Position numbers and translations under genes: made by a program
Shown: in pieces, positions 44,116 through 57,134 of the stretch
Layout of the letters: each line of letters begins with the position of its first letter
How positions within the stretch are numbered: position 1 is the stretch's first letter
NCBI GenBank assembly: GCA_963555705.1
Contig: OY743170.1
Span: 13,183,096 to 13,247,095, forward strand
Length of the DNA stretch: 64,000 nucleotides
From: Ligustrum vulgare
Taxonomy: Eukaryota; Streptophyta; Magnoliopsida; Lamiales; Oleaceae
Direction: 5' to 3'
Notes under the pieces: model-generated
The model's input: the letters and a program-made list of their open reading frames with translations, nothing else
Database searches by the model: none
Told to the model about the DNA's origin: nothing

Positions 44116-45655
44116 TGATAAGTACGTTTTTCGTACTTATATTAATCTTAAATTTAAACAATTGTAAGTGATTTAAGATACGATATTGTTCATTATATGT
44201 TTATTTTGTTTGTTTTATGAAAAAATCGATTTTGAATGCGTTTGGAGGCAAAACGAAGAAAAGAGATTGACATCATTTAAAAAATGACAAAGTGGGACTC
44301 AAATGTAACTTTCAAAACTTGAAGAACTCGAATTGACATAAATCAAGACGTGGATTGCACAATTAAAAACTTAAGGACCAAATTGAATTATTTGAGCAAT
44401 TGGGTCTTTAAAAGCAAAACCTATACTTAATTAGAATTGGGCTTGGAGACTAATTGAAACTGGACTCCTTTGGTGATAAGAAGTGGACGGCTGAATTAAA
44501 GTGGGGGCTTGGCAGAATTCAAAGGAGAAGTGGATGGTGGTGGAGAGAAACATCTACATACATACATACATTGGTGGTTGGAATTGATATTTAGGGCTGA
44601 TTAAGGGATGCAAAAAGTGGTTGGCTGCTAGTTTTAATTGGAGAAAAACATATATTTATATACATTTGCGGCTAGTGATTGAATGAGGGAAATAGTGGCT
44701 GAATTAAGGAGATTTTGAGGGGAAGAGAGATATACATATATATACACAAAAAGCAAGATTACTTCTTGAGCAACACAGGTGTTTGTCGGGGGTGGATTAA
44801 TTAAACAAGAAAAGAGGCTGCTGGGAATAAAACAGAATGATATATACATTGGAGGTGCGGTCGGACGTTTAAAGGACTAGTGCACGGCTGGCATAGTCTG
44901 GAATTCAACCGGGTGGTATTTATCAATTCTTTTATTGATTATACTCACCAATTATGTTTATAGACTAATTTTCTTTATGTATTGGATAAAGATGAAATTT
45001 ATTATTAATTTATTTCAATTCGAGAACTAGTAGTTTAATAATTTCTTGCATTGTCTTGATTGATCTTGTATGCTTTATTGTTATTATTTGATTAATTGAC
45101 CATCAATTAAATATATTGTTACTTGTTGTAGTCTTGAAAAAGTCACAATAAGTTGGAACATTGCATGATCAACACATGAACACTAGATGTTAGGAATAAA
45201 ATTATAACATGTGCAATTTAAAAGATAATTTTATGATTTAATGCGTTCTAAATATTCGTATTCGGACTAGGAATAGATTCGTTTCATATTTAGGATATAT
45301 TTAATTTGTCTTGAAAAAGAAATCTAATTGCATGAGAATTATCGATTGTTAAGCAACGCATGGATGATTTAAACTACAAAATTTGGATTGAGATAGATAG
45401 TAACAAGTGGATTCGGATTTCAATACGTGCTCCCCATTCATATTTTACTCCCCAATATTTTTATTTATTTTATTTATTCATTACAATTTTTAGAATAGAC
45501 AGACAAACCATCTTTTTATTTATTATTTCACTTAATTGGATCGACGATAAATTGATAGTTAAGACTAGACCTTATTCTTCGTGGAACGATACTCTCAACT
45601 CATTACAATTATTACTTGTCAACGATCCCGTACGCTTGCGGGGTTCACAGGAATA
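44116..45655 (+). mobile_element. Probable solo LTR (1.5 kb), target duplication GTACA
   Basis: GTACA occurs at 44111-44115 and 45656-45660. The segment starts TGATAAGTACG, and its end (GTGGAACGATACTCTCAACTC, then a CCCGTACGCTTGCGG string) resembles the R-U5 end of plant gypsy LTRs of the Tat/Ogre type. The last bases, GGAATA, are not the usual CA, so the right edge may be off by a few bases. No protein or primer site is present. A hairpin AAGTACG-TTTTT-CGTACTT lies at 44120-44138. Confidence 0.55.
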
Positions 45656-45660
45656 GTACA

Positions 45661-46300
45661 CTTCGGGTGCATGTGCTTAAATCACGTGGCGTATGCCAAA
45701 TACATAGATCATGGTGCAATGTGATGCATTCAGGGAGAATTATGTTTTGTCCATGCGTGGTCAAACTACAAAAGTAAATTTTTATTTAACCAAAGTTAAT
45801 ATTTATCACACAACTTTTTATTTTTGAGATTCACAATTTATAAATAACAAAATTCATTAAATTTTACCAAAATTTATTAAGCCTATCAACAACGACCAAA
45901 GTTATTTATGGAATTCAAAAATTTGTCGCAATTTTATTTTTGCATAAGTTGTCGCATTAGGTCCGTGACAAATGTTCATTAGTGACGACAATTGTACGTC
46001 ATCTCTAATGCGTTGGGGCCTACAATTATGACCTTGTCGTCTCTAAAGGAATTCCTTTACATGAAGCCATCAAATCTACGTGCAATGGTTCTGATACGTA
46101 GAATCTAAAACATTTGGTTCTGATTCGATTTGGTTTTAGTTCTAGAACCAAGAATTGGAACCATTTCAAAAGGATTTGATGACTTCATGCAAAAGAATTC
46201 ATTGGACAGGACATGAAGATATATATATATATATAGAATCGAAACTGAATTGCTCATTTTTTTTTTTTTTTTTTGGTCCGGTTCTTGTTTGATTTTATTT
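45661..46300. other. Unassigned DNA with a long inverted repeat
   Basis: No gene is seen. At 46048-46078 GAATTCCTTTACATGAAGCC and the next 9 bases are complementary to 46172-46201 with about four mismatches, across a 93-base spacer containing repeats of GGTTCTGAT and GGTTTTAG. An AT run (46219-46236) and a T run (46258-46274) follow. TTAGTGACGACAATTGTACGTC at 45985 is reminiscent of CACTA subterminal repeats. Confidence 0.4.
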
Positions 46301-46943
46301 TGTTGGATCGATTTGAACAATAAAATAAAAATAATCAAAATGTAAATGCAAGAATACCAAGATTATACGATTCGAAGACACTGGAGGATCGAAAATTCAA
46401 GAATCATCTGCATCCCTCTTTGAACAATCCATTAAATTTGGATTTACTCTCAAATTCCACTAGGCACATCAAGAAGTTCACTGCATTACAAGATTGATTT
46501 CAAGAACACCTAAAAATATTCCTAAAAGCGAATCCTACACCCCCCCCAAACAATCAATCGAATTTTACCAAGAATAAACTTCGTCTTCTATGTTTTACAC
46601 CTATTCTAAAACCACTCTAATCACCAAGAAAAGAGATAACAAAGGGAGAACTACAATTAGACATCACCAAGAAGTCTTGTTTAAACCCTTATCCTAAAAA
46701 TTGCCCCACCAAAATGAGAGAAAAGAAAAGGAGAGTTCAATCCTATTGTGTTGAAGAGAAAATGGAATGCCTCCTTCACATTTTCTTCTGTCCCATCAAT
46801 TCTATCTTCATCCCACGAATACCAAATGCAAAGAGTATTTATATATAAAGAAATGCCTAAGTAATGTAGGTCAAATACCATTTTAGGCCCAAAGTACTAA
46901 AAACGTATTTTGGCCCTTGAAAGTGAGTATTACATTTCCCACA
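46301..46943 (-). repeat. Copia-3 left (3') LTR
   Basis: It matches the right copy through GATTTGAACAATA, CCATTAAATTTGGATTTA, TTGCCCCACCAAAATGAGA and AAACGTATTTT. A C8 run is present near 46541. A purine tract on the minus strand (AAGGTGGAAAATG) adjoins it. Confidence 0.85.
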
Positions 46944-46959
46944 TTTTCCACCTTGCTAC

Positions 46960-48862
46960 GAACTTGAGTGCCACAATAGTGAATTTGAACAACCAATTTA
47001 ATATCATCTTGCGCTCACACACCTGAATTTTTTTTTTATGATTTTAGTACCATATCTGAGAAAATGATTGATAAAAAAACATTTATTCAGGCTTTATTCA
47101 CCATATGAAATATCTCAAATAAAAACCTTATTTATTCAAAATTTCCTTCACGTTTGATAACTTAAAAAAATGCATCGAATTTTCTCTATGTATAGTGCAA
47201 CTGTGAATAACTGGATTTTTCATAAAATGTATAACATGCTAACAGTCAAAGTATATAATCATATCACCAACAAAATCACAATGTTTATTTAGAAGACATT
47301 AAATATCAAAGATCATTTAATGACTCATACGGTGCCAATATACTCAGACTCGATCATGGTTGAAAGAACTATGTGCAAAAAATCTGTGATTTGCAACTCA
47401 CATTATCATCACACAAGGTAAAAACATATAGGAGGAAAACAATATTCAATTACCAATATCCCCTGCATAATATACATTTATAAATCCTTACAATATCACA
47501 TTGTGTATAGCATTTAAACATAAGACTCATATCACAGTATTCCCTCAGATTCAGTGTACATATTTCAAAACTTCTCATTTATAAGTATTAACAATAAACC
47601 AATAAAAAAGCAATATCATCAATATACACTAACAAGAATATCAATTTACTTTTATTTCAAGATGATGATATACAAGCAATGATCAAATTTATTGCTTCAG
47701 AAACCAATAATAAGAACAAACAAATCACATCATTTATACTACAATCAAGGCAAATTTTAAGCCATATAAGAACATTTTAAGACAAAAGACACACATGCAC
47801 ATGTTAAAAACAAGATGTTGAAACATAGAAACTTTTATAAAAAATGTAATTTCACATCAGGTTGCTTAAGTTTTCATGACTAATTGAACAACAAACAAAA
47901 GTTTTTATATAATCAACACCTCCTTCGATGTATGTACCCATGTATCTAGTTATCTAAAAAGTTCATTCCTAGTGGTATCCTCTTTTGATTCATAACAAGA
48001 CAACTCATGTCTCCTATCATTACTTATCGACTCTATCGATTGTTCATCCACATAGTCTCATCACTCTACCACACTAGTCAAATACTAGTCAACTCAAGAA
48101 TATGATATTATAACAGGTGTATTCCTACCACTCTCTCACCACTATCTTTTAACTTCAGTGCATTGAATATGGAGTCTCCACCTCACTCGAGATATCCTAG
48201 CCCTGTGAATAGTACTCTGCCTATATCTAACTCCACCTGTAACTGATAACTAGCACTACCTTTCTTTTTCTTTTTTTTTTCTTCTCTCAATTGCACCAAA
48301 AATCATGTCCTAAACATGACATATCGGCCTCATTAACCGTGATCACACTACTCCATGATCTAACTCCCCTTTTGGCTTTTTAAGCACATCCAAAAGTCTA
48401 AAGCTTAAAATGATCAACACATTTATCATGCAATCTATCATGAGTAGTATAAAAAATATTTGAAGTAAAAGAAACAAGCTGTTGCTTACAAAGCACACGA
48501 CGATTACATAAATGCACATTAGACATATAGTTTTTTCCAAGCATGCCTTTTATGAAACTTACCAAACACACAATAACCATATCAATGCATATAAGACACA
48601 CAGTCTACATATAATTTGCATTTATCACAGAAAGGTACACACGACACATAGTCTCCAATAACAATTCTTTCATTACCACGAAGCATGTCATTTGTGTTAG
48701 AAAAAGAAATAGAGGAATCAACATCTCTAATCACATAAGTAGTTGTAACAAATACACCATTTTTTATAACCTGTTACATGTTACAAGAATATCCTTCATT
48801 ATTATCATGATCCTACGCTCAATTTTACCAGTCAGCCTCATCTTGTCTTGTCAAACCAAAAA
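46960..48862 (-). pseudogene. Copia-3 reverse transcriptase/ribonuclease H remnant
   Basis: On the minus strand near 47430-47330 the sequence reads YVFTLCDDNVSCKSQI and, after a frame change, LSTMIESEYIG. These correspond to the ribonuclease H GY-x-F, SWKS and E-A-E-YIA blocks of copia pol. Upstream (rightward) sequence is too degraded to assign domain by domain. The region is cut at 48862 by Gypsy-2. Confidence 0.6.
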
Positions 48863-51825
48863 TGTAACACCCCAAGTTCGAAATCTTAAACTTAGGCCTG
48901 TTAACTTTTCTTTACTTAAATGCGGAAAAGAAATCATTTAAAACCTTAACATTTTCGTTTCTATTATAAAATTTTACAGAAATTTCGACAGAATCTCCTC
49001 TATAAATTGGACTTAACCAACCTGTAGAGAGACATCATAACCATTTTCAAACACACATCTCAACTCATTCAGTCCCAACATCATCAAACCCCTTTACAAA
49101 AAGAATCCCAAACTCCACAACAATATAATTTCAAATAATAAACTTTAACAATTACAACAAGAGGCAATTTAACCTCAAATACGATACTCATACTTATTCG
49201 AAACTAACTCCAACCAAGCATTTATCAATTATAAATAAATTAAAGAATAATTAATGAGACATTGAAATAAATTGTAATTTGACTTTATTTAAAAATGTTG
49301 AAGCGAGTATATCCTGAGTTTGCCACCAAATGCTCTTCTCGTCTTATCTAGCTTTCATCACCTGAAATATATTGGAAAGGGATTAGGGTGAGCTAAAGCT
49401 CAGTAAGCAAAATTTATGCACGTGATGCATGCTCATTACATGAAATGCCTTAGACCATTCAAAGTAATTATCCCCATTTACTTTACTTTTCAAGACTTCA
49501 GACTTTCCAACTTTCACTTAAACATTTCCAAAACTTTAACTTCATTTCTATCGTGAGCTCAATTAGTGTATCTTCTAGCCAATCACAATGCAGTAGGCAA
49601 TTTTTCCTTATTTAGAACCAGGTTATCACTTTTCCACCGCATAGCGGTTTAAAATTTGCCACTGCCACGCGGTTTAGCAATCGTCACCGCAAAGCGGTTT
49701 AATATTTGCCGCCGCCAAGCGGTTTAGCAATCGTCACCGCAAAGCGATTTAATATTTTTCACCGCCAAGCGGTTTAGCAATCGTCATCGCAAAGCAGTTT
49801 AATATTTGCCACCGTCAAGCGGTTTAGCAATCGTCACCGCAAAGCGGTTTAATATTTACCACTGTAACATCGATTTAATTCGGGTACGCCGGTCTCCCGC
49901 GCCCCATTTCCCACTCACACCTTTCATGGCATAGAAGTACATCAATTGATTCTTAAAACTTGGGATATATCATTTTTGAGGAAACTAAAACTTACCACAT
50001 TCTTCATTTAAAATCATTTGACTTCCCCAACTCAATGAAAATGCATACTTGACGATGCAATGACATGATAACATGTATGCTTAAACCTTCTCTTAATAGC
50101 ACATACATGTATAAAGTTCATAGAAAGCACCACAAGCAAATAAATTTCAAGAATATAATTTAAGCCCATTAATTACACCTTAAACATTCAACTTCAATGA
50201 AAATAGGGGAAGTTTACTTACCTGACATCCTTAGTATTTACCGTTATCTGGATTTGCAAGTGGAGGAGCATCGGCTGCCCGTGACGTCAATGTACCAAAA
50301 TCCTAGTTGTACCCATTCATTAAGTCAAATAAAATTTTAGTTCAAAATTACATTTGAAACTCCTAAATGAGGTTGAGCCTCTCGGTGATTTACAATTCAA
50401 ACCAAATGGAATCTTAAGCCAAGTCAAATACAAATCATACTACATTCAGAATAAGAGATTAACATCAATAGCAATAATTGAAATCTAACTTATCAATTTA
50501 CGCAAAGGTCAAAGCTATAGAACATCCATCAAAAATTAAATTTCACAAAGACAAATCCAATTTGCATTCTAACTATTCATAAATTTTGAAAATCACCATT
50601 TATTCAAACTTTACCCGAACAGTTAACTAAACTACAAATTTCATAAATTTCGAAAGTCTGAAAATTGTAACTATAAGTTAAACATATACACTAAAATTGA
50701 ATTAAAAACCACCTCATTACTTGAAATTCTAATTTAGTATACACATAATCACAATACTTTTCAATAGTAAACCAAAAATCCTGAGTGAGGTTAAAACCTC
50801 AACGTGATCTACAATTTAACCCAAATGAGGTTTAAAGTTATGTCAAACCCTAGCATGCCATATTCTAAACAAAAATCCAATTTCATTGCGAATTAGAAAA
50901 TCTTCTTACCCATTAATTTTAACCTCAAGTAAATATAATTGACTTAAACCAAAATTAATAAAATGATCAAATAACAACTCTAACCATTCTTGAAATTTTC
51001 CCCAAATCTAAACATTTCAATTATAACTCACGTTCACACTAGACAATAGAGCTAATTGAATCCTTTAAATTCCAAAATCTGAAAAATGCATACATTTAAA
51101 TAAAATCTTTCTTCAAATCTAAATTTTATTATAAAATTTGGAATATACATATATACACATTGCTCCAAATCTGAATTTGGTTTTCAACCTAAAATCAAGC
51201 TTAAACAGATAAGAAATAATTAAATTCTTACATTTCAAAATTTGAGAATTAACTATGGATACACACACAATTTCATATAATAATTTTGAAATAACCCAAA
51301 AATAACAGAAACTTAATTAAACTAACTCAATTTAAACAAGGTAATTTTCACAAATTCTAAATATGAAAAATTATCACTATAATTCAAACTTTAACCTAGT
51401 TAATTAAGCTACAAAATTATCATTACATACATACATACATACATATATACACACAAACACACACATTGTCCAACATCTCAAATTAGCAACTTAAAATTCA
51501 AAAATCTAAACAAACCCATAATCTGAAATTTCACATGTGCCACATAAATAATAACATCCCATATCCATTTATGTGTTTGGGTGTGTGTGAATCAGTGTGT
51601 GTGAACCCGTGAGTGTGTGCGTGCGGGTGTGTGCGTTCGTGTGAGTTCGCAGTGGCAAGGAGAAGAGAGAGGGCTCACCGAGGCTGGAAAGTGGTGGAGG
51701 CCGGGTTGTGGTAGCCGGTGGTGTGGCGGTCGGCGGTCGAAGCTGCCGAGGGAGAGTGGAGGAGGGAGAGACCGAGAAGAGGAGAGAGCGAGCGGGTTGA
51801 GAGAGAGCGGTAGTGAGAGAGACCG

Positions 51826-51869
<44 letters not shown>

Positions 51870-52261
51870 GGATTTAATTATGTTATAATCTTTTGGAATT
51901 TGCAAATCAGTTCCTCAAATCTCCTCTTTTGTTTAAGTAAGTCTATAAGTTCTATTTACCCTCGATTGTCACTAAACTCCCCCCCCCCTCCCCCAAGTTT
52001 CAAATTAGCATAATAAAATAGAAAATAACATGTTTAGGCAATAAAACAATTAATCACATAGAATTGCACGTAAATAATTAAAATAACCAATTTATAAACT
52101 TTCAAATTGGTACATTGATCGAGACGACGTCCAAGTCCTTCCACTGCAAAATAATTCCAATTATAGACATTAAAGATCATAAATCTATAATTTATAATAA
52201 CATTCACAACAATATTACGTGAAATTTAAAATTGCATGTAAAAATGAAAAGCGGTCTTATA
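48863..52261 (-). repeat. Gypsy-2 left (3') LTR (3.4 kb)
   Basis: It is about 2.1 kb longer than the right copy. The extra part is 49935-51950, with a further difference in a local tandem array. It contains an ACAT/ACACAC-rich stretch (51425-51470), a GT-rich, then GC-rich segment (51560-51800) and a GA microsatellite (51828-51866). The open frame at 51617-51877 comes from these low-complexity repeats. Confidence 0.88.
49636..49890. repeat. Tandem array with CCGCAAAGCGG units in the Gypsy-2 LTR
   Basis: About five units of roughly 50 bases read CACCGCAAAGCGGTTTAATA, then GCCACCGCCAAGCGGTTTAG, then CAATCGT. CCGC and GCGG around AAA form short hairpins. The matching place in the right LTR (56658-56755) retains only about two units. 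Confidence 0.85.
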
Positions 52262-52266
52262 GTTCC

Positions 52267-52960
52267 TTACCCCCTAAAAGAAATTTCGTCATCGCGTTCC
52301 CAAGTAGCCTCTTCTACTGCATGATTCCTCCAAAGAACTTTAACTAGAGTTATCTTCTTCCTCCTAAGTTCCTTATCTGCCTTCAGTAGGATTCTCACAG
52401 GTGATTCCTCGTAAGTTAGATCCTCACGAAAATCTAATGACTCATAACTGAGGATATGAGAAGGATCCGAAATATTTTTCCTCAACATCGACACGTGAAA
52501 TACGTTATGAACCCCAGATAGTGTCGGTGGCAATGCAATCCGATAAGTTAGGTCACCCACCCTTTCAAGTATTTCAAAGGGGCCAACAAATCGTGGAGTT
52601 AACTTTCCCTTCCCGAATCTCATAACTCCTTTCATAGGAGCAACCTTCAAGAAGATCATATCACCTGTAGCGAATTCCAATGGTTTCCTTCTTTTGTCTG
52701 CATAGCTTTTCTATGTACTCTGTGCAATTTTCATCCGCTAATGAATCTTTTCAACAACATTTACTGTTTGTTTTACTATTTCTAGACTCAATAGTTTTCT
52801 TTCTCCTTGTTCACCCTCGTGAGCTGACGATCTACACTTCCTATCATATAGTACTCAATACGGATTGAAGTTTGATAGTTATTGTTGTAGGAGACCATCA
52901 ACCGACATTATCCCACTTATGAATCCATTCACTAACTTTCTATTTCCAGCCTTTCATAGA
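52267..52960 (-). pseudogene. Gypsy-2 integrase C-terminal region
   Basis: The minus-strand frame 52680 to 52267 is open for 137 residues. It encodes FATGDMIFLKVAPMKGVMRF, GKGKLTPRFVGPFEIL, HNVFHVSMLRKNISDPSHIL and a tail ending EEATWERDDEIS, the usual gypsy integrase end with a chromo-like tail. Upstream pieces (to about 52960) such as SYADKRRKPL and YDRKCRS are in broken frames. The polypurine tract lies just left of it (52262-52280 read in reverse). Confidence 0.88.
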
Positions 52961-53949
52961 GTCTATTCTAACGTCTAAACCTTAATATATATATTGATTG
53001 ATCACATTCTTAAAACTAAAATCAAGAAGGTTGACCAATCCAGAATTATTGAAACTTGACGTCCATACCAAAATATACAGTAGAAATACTAAAACTTTGA
53101 CAGAATCTTTCTGGAAAGATTTACAAACGAAATCCTTTCTAAACATGCTGACATTTCTTTTAAAATCGGAGGACCAAACTTAAATCCTGTAACCCATACT
53201 TATATATTGTAATCAAGTATTCAGCATCATATACTTATCTTAAAACTAAAGCCAATGTACTAATTTAAGAATCCATGCTTTCAAAATCATCATAACAACA
53301 ATACTCTAACCAAGTATTTTATAAATAAATCATTGACCTATCACCAATGAATAAGACTTTTGTGATTCATATAAGATTCGTCATCAAGTTTACTCAACCC
53401 AAAGATACAACTCCACAATAAGTAAAAGTTACACTAATGATCATCCTAGATTTAAACAATCCAAATTTATGTATATTCCATAGAGATCTCAAAATGGATA
53501 ATATGCTCTACTCACATCTAATGCACAACCAACAATGAGTAACCACAACTACATCACCAAAATTTTAAACAAATTCATCTATCTTATCATAAACAATTGA
53601 AGTCTCCCGACCATAGGTCACATTTAGCAATAAACAAACCACTGATCAATATAAGATTAATTAGTTCAAACATATCATCACACTATTCTTCCATAGGACA
53701 ATCATAACATTCATTAACTATCTATTCACCATAACTTGTGGTAATCATGTGACATGCCACTTATCACCATACCATATGACCTCAACATTTAATCATATCA
53801 ATCTCCTTAAGACCACAGTATAATAACCACCATATATATCACATGAACATTTCTACATCAATAAATCACTAAAATCTTATATTTACCAATCTCTCAATCT
53901 CAATAAATTTTAAATTTGACAATTCTTTACTCTCTCAGTTGCCTAGAAG
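52961..53949. other. Unrecognised segment inside Gypsy-2
   Basis: The rest of ribonuclease H and the integrase core should lie here, but I could not read them on either strand. The stretch is AT-rich with only short open frames. It is either very degraded or a replacement by unrelated DNA. Confidence 0.4.
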
Positions 53950-54340
53950 TGTAGGCCATCACCTTGTCGTATTGCATAAGAACACAACCGATTTATGAAG
54001 CATCACTGTATATGACCAACCATTCATTTCCTTGTGGAATAGTTAAAATGGGCGCGTTGTCAACCGCGTCTTTAAATCTTCAATGCTCTATTCACAATCT
54101 AAGCTCCACTGAATTTGTATCATTTCTGGTTAACTTAGTCAAAGGAAAGGCATTCCTTGAAAATACATCGAAAATTTTCCGGTATTCAACTAATCCAAGG
54201 AATTTGCGGACTTCCTTAACATTTGAAGGCGCAGGCCAATTTCGAGCTACCTCAATTTTTTTACTCAGGTTAACCCCAATATTTTACCTTGATACGATAT
54301 GCCCCAAGAATTGCACTCTATCCAGTCAGAACTCACACTT
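53950..54340 (-). pseudogene. Gypsy-2 ribonuclease H remnant
   Basis: On the minus strand near 54070-53945 the sequence reads APILTIPQGNEWLVIYSDAS, then after a stop GCVLMQYDKVMAYTSRQL. This is the ribonuclease H start with its catalytic Asp present. Confidence 0.8.
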
Positions 54341-55066
54341 CTAAACTTAGCAGAAAATCTCTCTTCTAAATTTCAGGAGCATGATTCTCCAACACTTTTC
54401 ATGTTCTTCTTCAGACCTTGAATAGGTCACTATGTCATTAATGAAGACTATGACAAATTGATCCGGGTATTCTTTAAAGATTCGATGCATTAAGTCCATA
54501 AATGTCGCAGAAGTATTTGTTAACCTAAATGACATCACCAAGAACTCATACTATCCTTGTCTAGTACGGAAAACTTTCTTTGTAATGTCCACTTCTTTGA
54601 TCCTCAAATGATGGTAACCTGATCGCAGATCGATCTTAGAAAATACCCTACACCTTGAAGCTGATCAAACAGATCCTCAATTCTTAGCAATGCATATATA
54701 TTCTTTATTGTCACCTTATTCAATACTCTGTTTTCTATGCAAAGTCTCATAGAACCATCTCTCTTCTTTACGTATATAGCACAAGAGCAATCTGTGGCGA
54801 AAAGCTAGTTCGAACAAAACCTTTGTGCATAAGATCCTATACCTGCTCTTTAAGCTCCTTAAGTTCTGCAGGAGTCATCTGGTATGATGTCTTGGATACT
54901 AGAGCTATCCCAAACACTAATTCGATGGTGAATTCAATCTCTCTACCAGGTGGTAGATCATAAAGATCATTTAGAAACACATCTGGATATTCTCGAACGA
55001 TTGCAATTTGTTCGAGAGAGAGGTTTGTCGACTGTCTTAGTAACCTCCATTAGTGCCAGCCAAGTA
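54341..55066 (-). pseudogene. Gypsy-2 reverse transcriptase remnant
   Basis: Reading leftward: FTIELVFGIALVSKTSYQMT and ELKELKEQ (near 54935-54845), then [16 protein letters not shown] pieces, then [20 protein letters not shown] to 54431. The catalytic F-I-D-D motif reads FINDIVTYS at 54431-54445, with an Asp changed to Asn. Several stops and frameshifts occur. Confidence 0.85.
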
Positions 55067-55400
55067 GGCTTTACAATCTTATTCTATCAACTGACGAGCC
55101 TTCATCGTAGACATAATTGGAATAGAAGATTTCACCTAAACTCCAATAAAGCAAAAAGGGGTCGTTTGGGGGTTCGAACACCACTTTCTTGTCATGACAA
55201 TCACTTGAAGCGTGGTACCTAGATAACCAGTTCATTCCCAGAATGACATCAAAATCATGGATATCTATTTTATAAGATTTGCCAACCAATCATGCCCTCT
55301 CATTAATATTGGGTAGTCTCTCAACACATAACTTGAGTTCAACAACTTGGTCTCCAATTATGGAGACGGATAAATCAATTTTTCATATGATTATGGGACT
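55067..55400 (-). pseudogene. Gypsy-2 protease remnant
   Basis: DFDVILGMNWLSRYHASSDC and VVFEPP (55260-55170) are the C-terminal half of the gypsy aspartic protease. The DSGA active site could not be found. Beyond 55400 there is no readable gag. Confidence 0.75.
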
Positions 55401-55868
55401 ATCAAATGAGTTGGTAGTCCCGAGTTGATAGTCCCATAATCAAACATGATAAGTGCTCAATACTAAGTTCGATGACTTTTCAGCTTCCTGTTTAGATATT
55501 ATATACATTCGTGCCGATGTAGTCTCAATGACTCAAAGTACTATTCACATTCACTTCATATCTTTCACATAAGGAACTTATGAACATTACTCAAATTTTA
55601 TAAAAATCATTACCATCTCATTTTCTCATTTACATAATCAAGGTATACATGTCATACTCACTAATAACATTTTTAACATTTCACTTTACGACATTACACA
55701 TTAACATGCAATAATTTGCAATAATTGTCATATCAATTAACATTTCATAATTTAAACAAAAATTAACTTACCAGATGATCGAGGGAGAAGCACTTGAGGC
55801 GTGACTCAGTACCCGAACCATTTTCAAATAAATTTTAAAAGTCCACAGAATCGCTTTTAAAACTCTTA

Positions 55869-55880
55869 GCTCTGATACCA
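55869..55880 (-). other. Gypsy-2 primer binding site
   Basis: GCTCTGATACCA is the exact complement of TGGTATCAGAGC and lies four bases inside the right LTR. It proves the minus orientation. Confidence 0.95.
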
Positions 55881-55884
55881 AAAA

Positions 55885-57134
55885 TGTAACACCCCAAGTT
55901 CGAAATCTTAAACTTAGGCGTGTTAACTTTTCTTTACTTAAATGCGGAAAAGAAATCATTTAAAACCTTAACATTTCCGTTTCTATTATAAAATTTTACA
56001 GAAATTTCGACAGAGTCTCCTCTATAAATTGGACTTAGCCAACCTGTAGAGAGACATCATAACCATTTTCAAACACACATCTTAACTCATTCAGTCCCAA
56101 CATCATCAAACCCCTTTACAAAAAGAATCCCAAACTCCACAACAATATAATTCCAAATAATAAACTTTAACAATTACAACAAGAGGCAATTTAACCTCAA
56201 ATACGATACTCATACTTATTCGAAACTAACTCCAACCAAGCATTTATCAATTATAAATAAATTAAAGAATAATTAATGAGACATTGAAATAAATTGTAAT
56301 TTGACTTTATTTAAAAAGGTTGAAGCGAGTATATCCTGAGTTTGCCACCAAATGCTCTCCTCGTCTTATCTAGTTTTCATCACCTGAAATATATTGGAAA
56401 GGGATTGAGATGAGCTAAAGCTCAGTAAGCAAACTTTATGCACGTAATGCATGCTCATTACATGAAATGCCTTAGACCATTCAAAGTAATTATCCCCATT
56501 TACTTTACTTTTCAAGACTTCAGACTTTCCAACTTTCACTTAAACATTTCCAAAACTTTAACTTCATTTCTATCGTGAGCTCAATTAGTGTATCTTCTAG
56601 CCAATCACAATGCAGTGGGCAATTTTTCCTTATTTAGAACCAGGTTATCACTTTTCCACCGCATAGCGGTTTAAAATTTGCCACTGCCACGCGGTTTAGC
56701 AATCGTCACAGTTTAGCAATCGTCACCGCAAAGCGGTTTAATATTTACCACTGTAACATCGATTTAATTCGGGTACGCCGGTCTCCCGCGCCCCATTTCC
56801 CACTCACACCTTTCATGGCATATAAGTTCTATTTACCCTCGATTGTCACTAAACTTCCCCCCCCCCCAAGTTTCAAATTAGCATAATAAAATAGAAAATA
56901 ACATGTTTAGGCAATAAAACAATTAATCAGATAGAATTACACGTAAATAATTAAAATAACCAATTTATAAACTTTCAAATTGGTACATTGATCGAGACGG
57001 CGTCCAAGTCCTTCCACTGCAAAATAATTCCAATTATAGACATTAAAGATCATAAATCTATAATTTATAATAACATTCACAACAATATTACGTGAAATTT
57101 AAAATTTCATGTAAAAATGAAAAGCGGTCTTACA
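55885..57134 (-). repeat. Gypsy-2 right (5') LTR, internally deleted (1250 bp)
   Basis: It is nearly the same as the left LTR at both ends but lacks about 2 kb in the middle. The joint is at CATGGCATA / AAGTTCTATTTACC (about 56820), where short shared bases (ATA, AGT) lie at both break points. A C-run differs in length between copies. Confidence 0.9.

Larger units (their letters stand above)
48863..57134 (-). mobile_element. Gypsy-2: minus-strand Ty3-gypsy element
   Basis: LTRs at 48863-52261 and 55885-57134 begin TGTAACACCCC and end GCGGTCTTA(C/T)A. The flanks are AAAAA on both sides (weak as a duplication because it is a homopolymer). A perfect initiator tRNA-Met site on the minus strand lies at 55869-55880. 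The interior contains protease, reverse transcriptase, ribonuclease H and integrase pieces in gypsy order, all broken. Gag is essentially missing. Confidence 0.92.

Noticed and set aside
51617..51877. An 86-codon frame rich in Arg, Glu and Gly
   Set aside because: It is produced by GT-rich sequence followed by a GA microsatellite inside the Gypsy-2 LTR.
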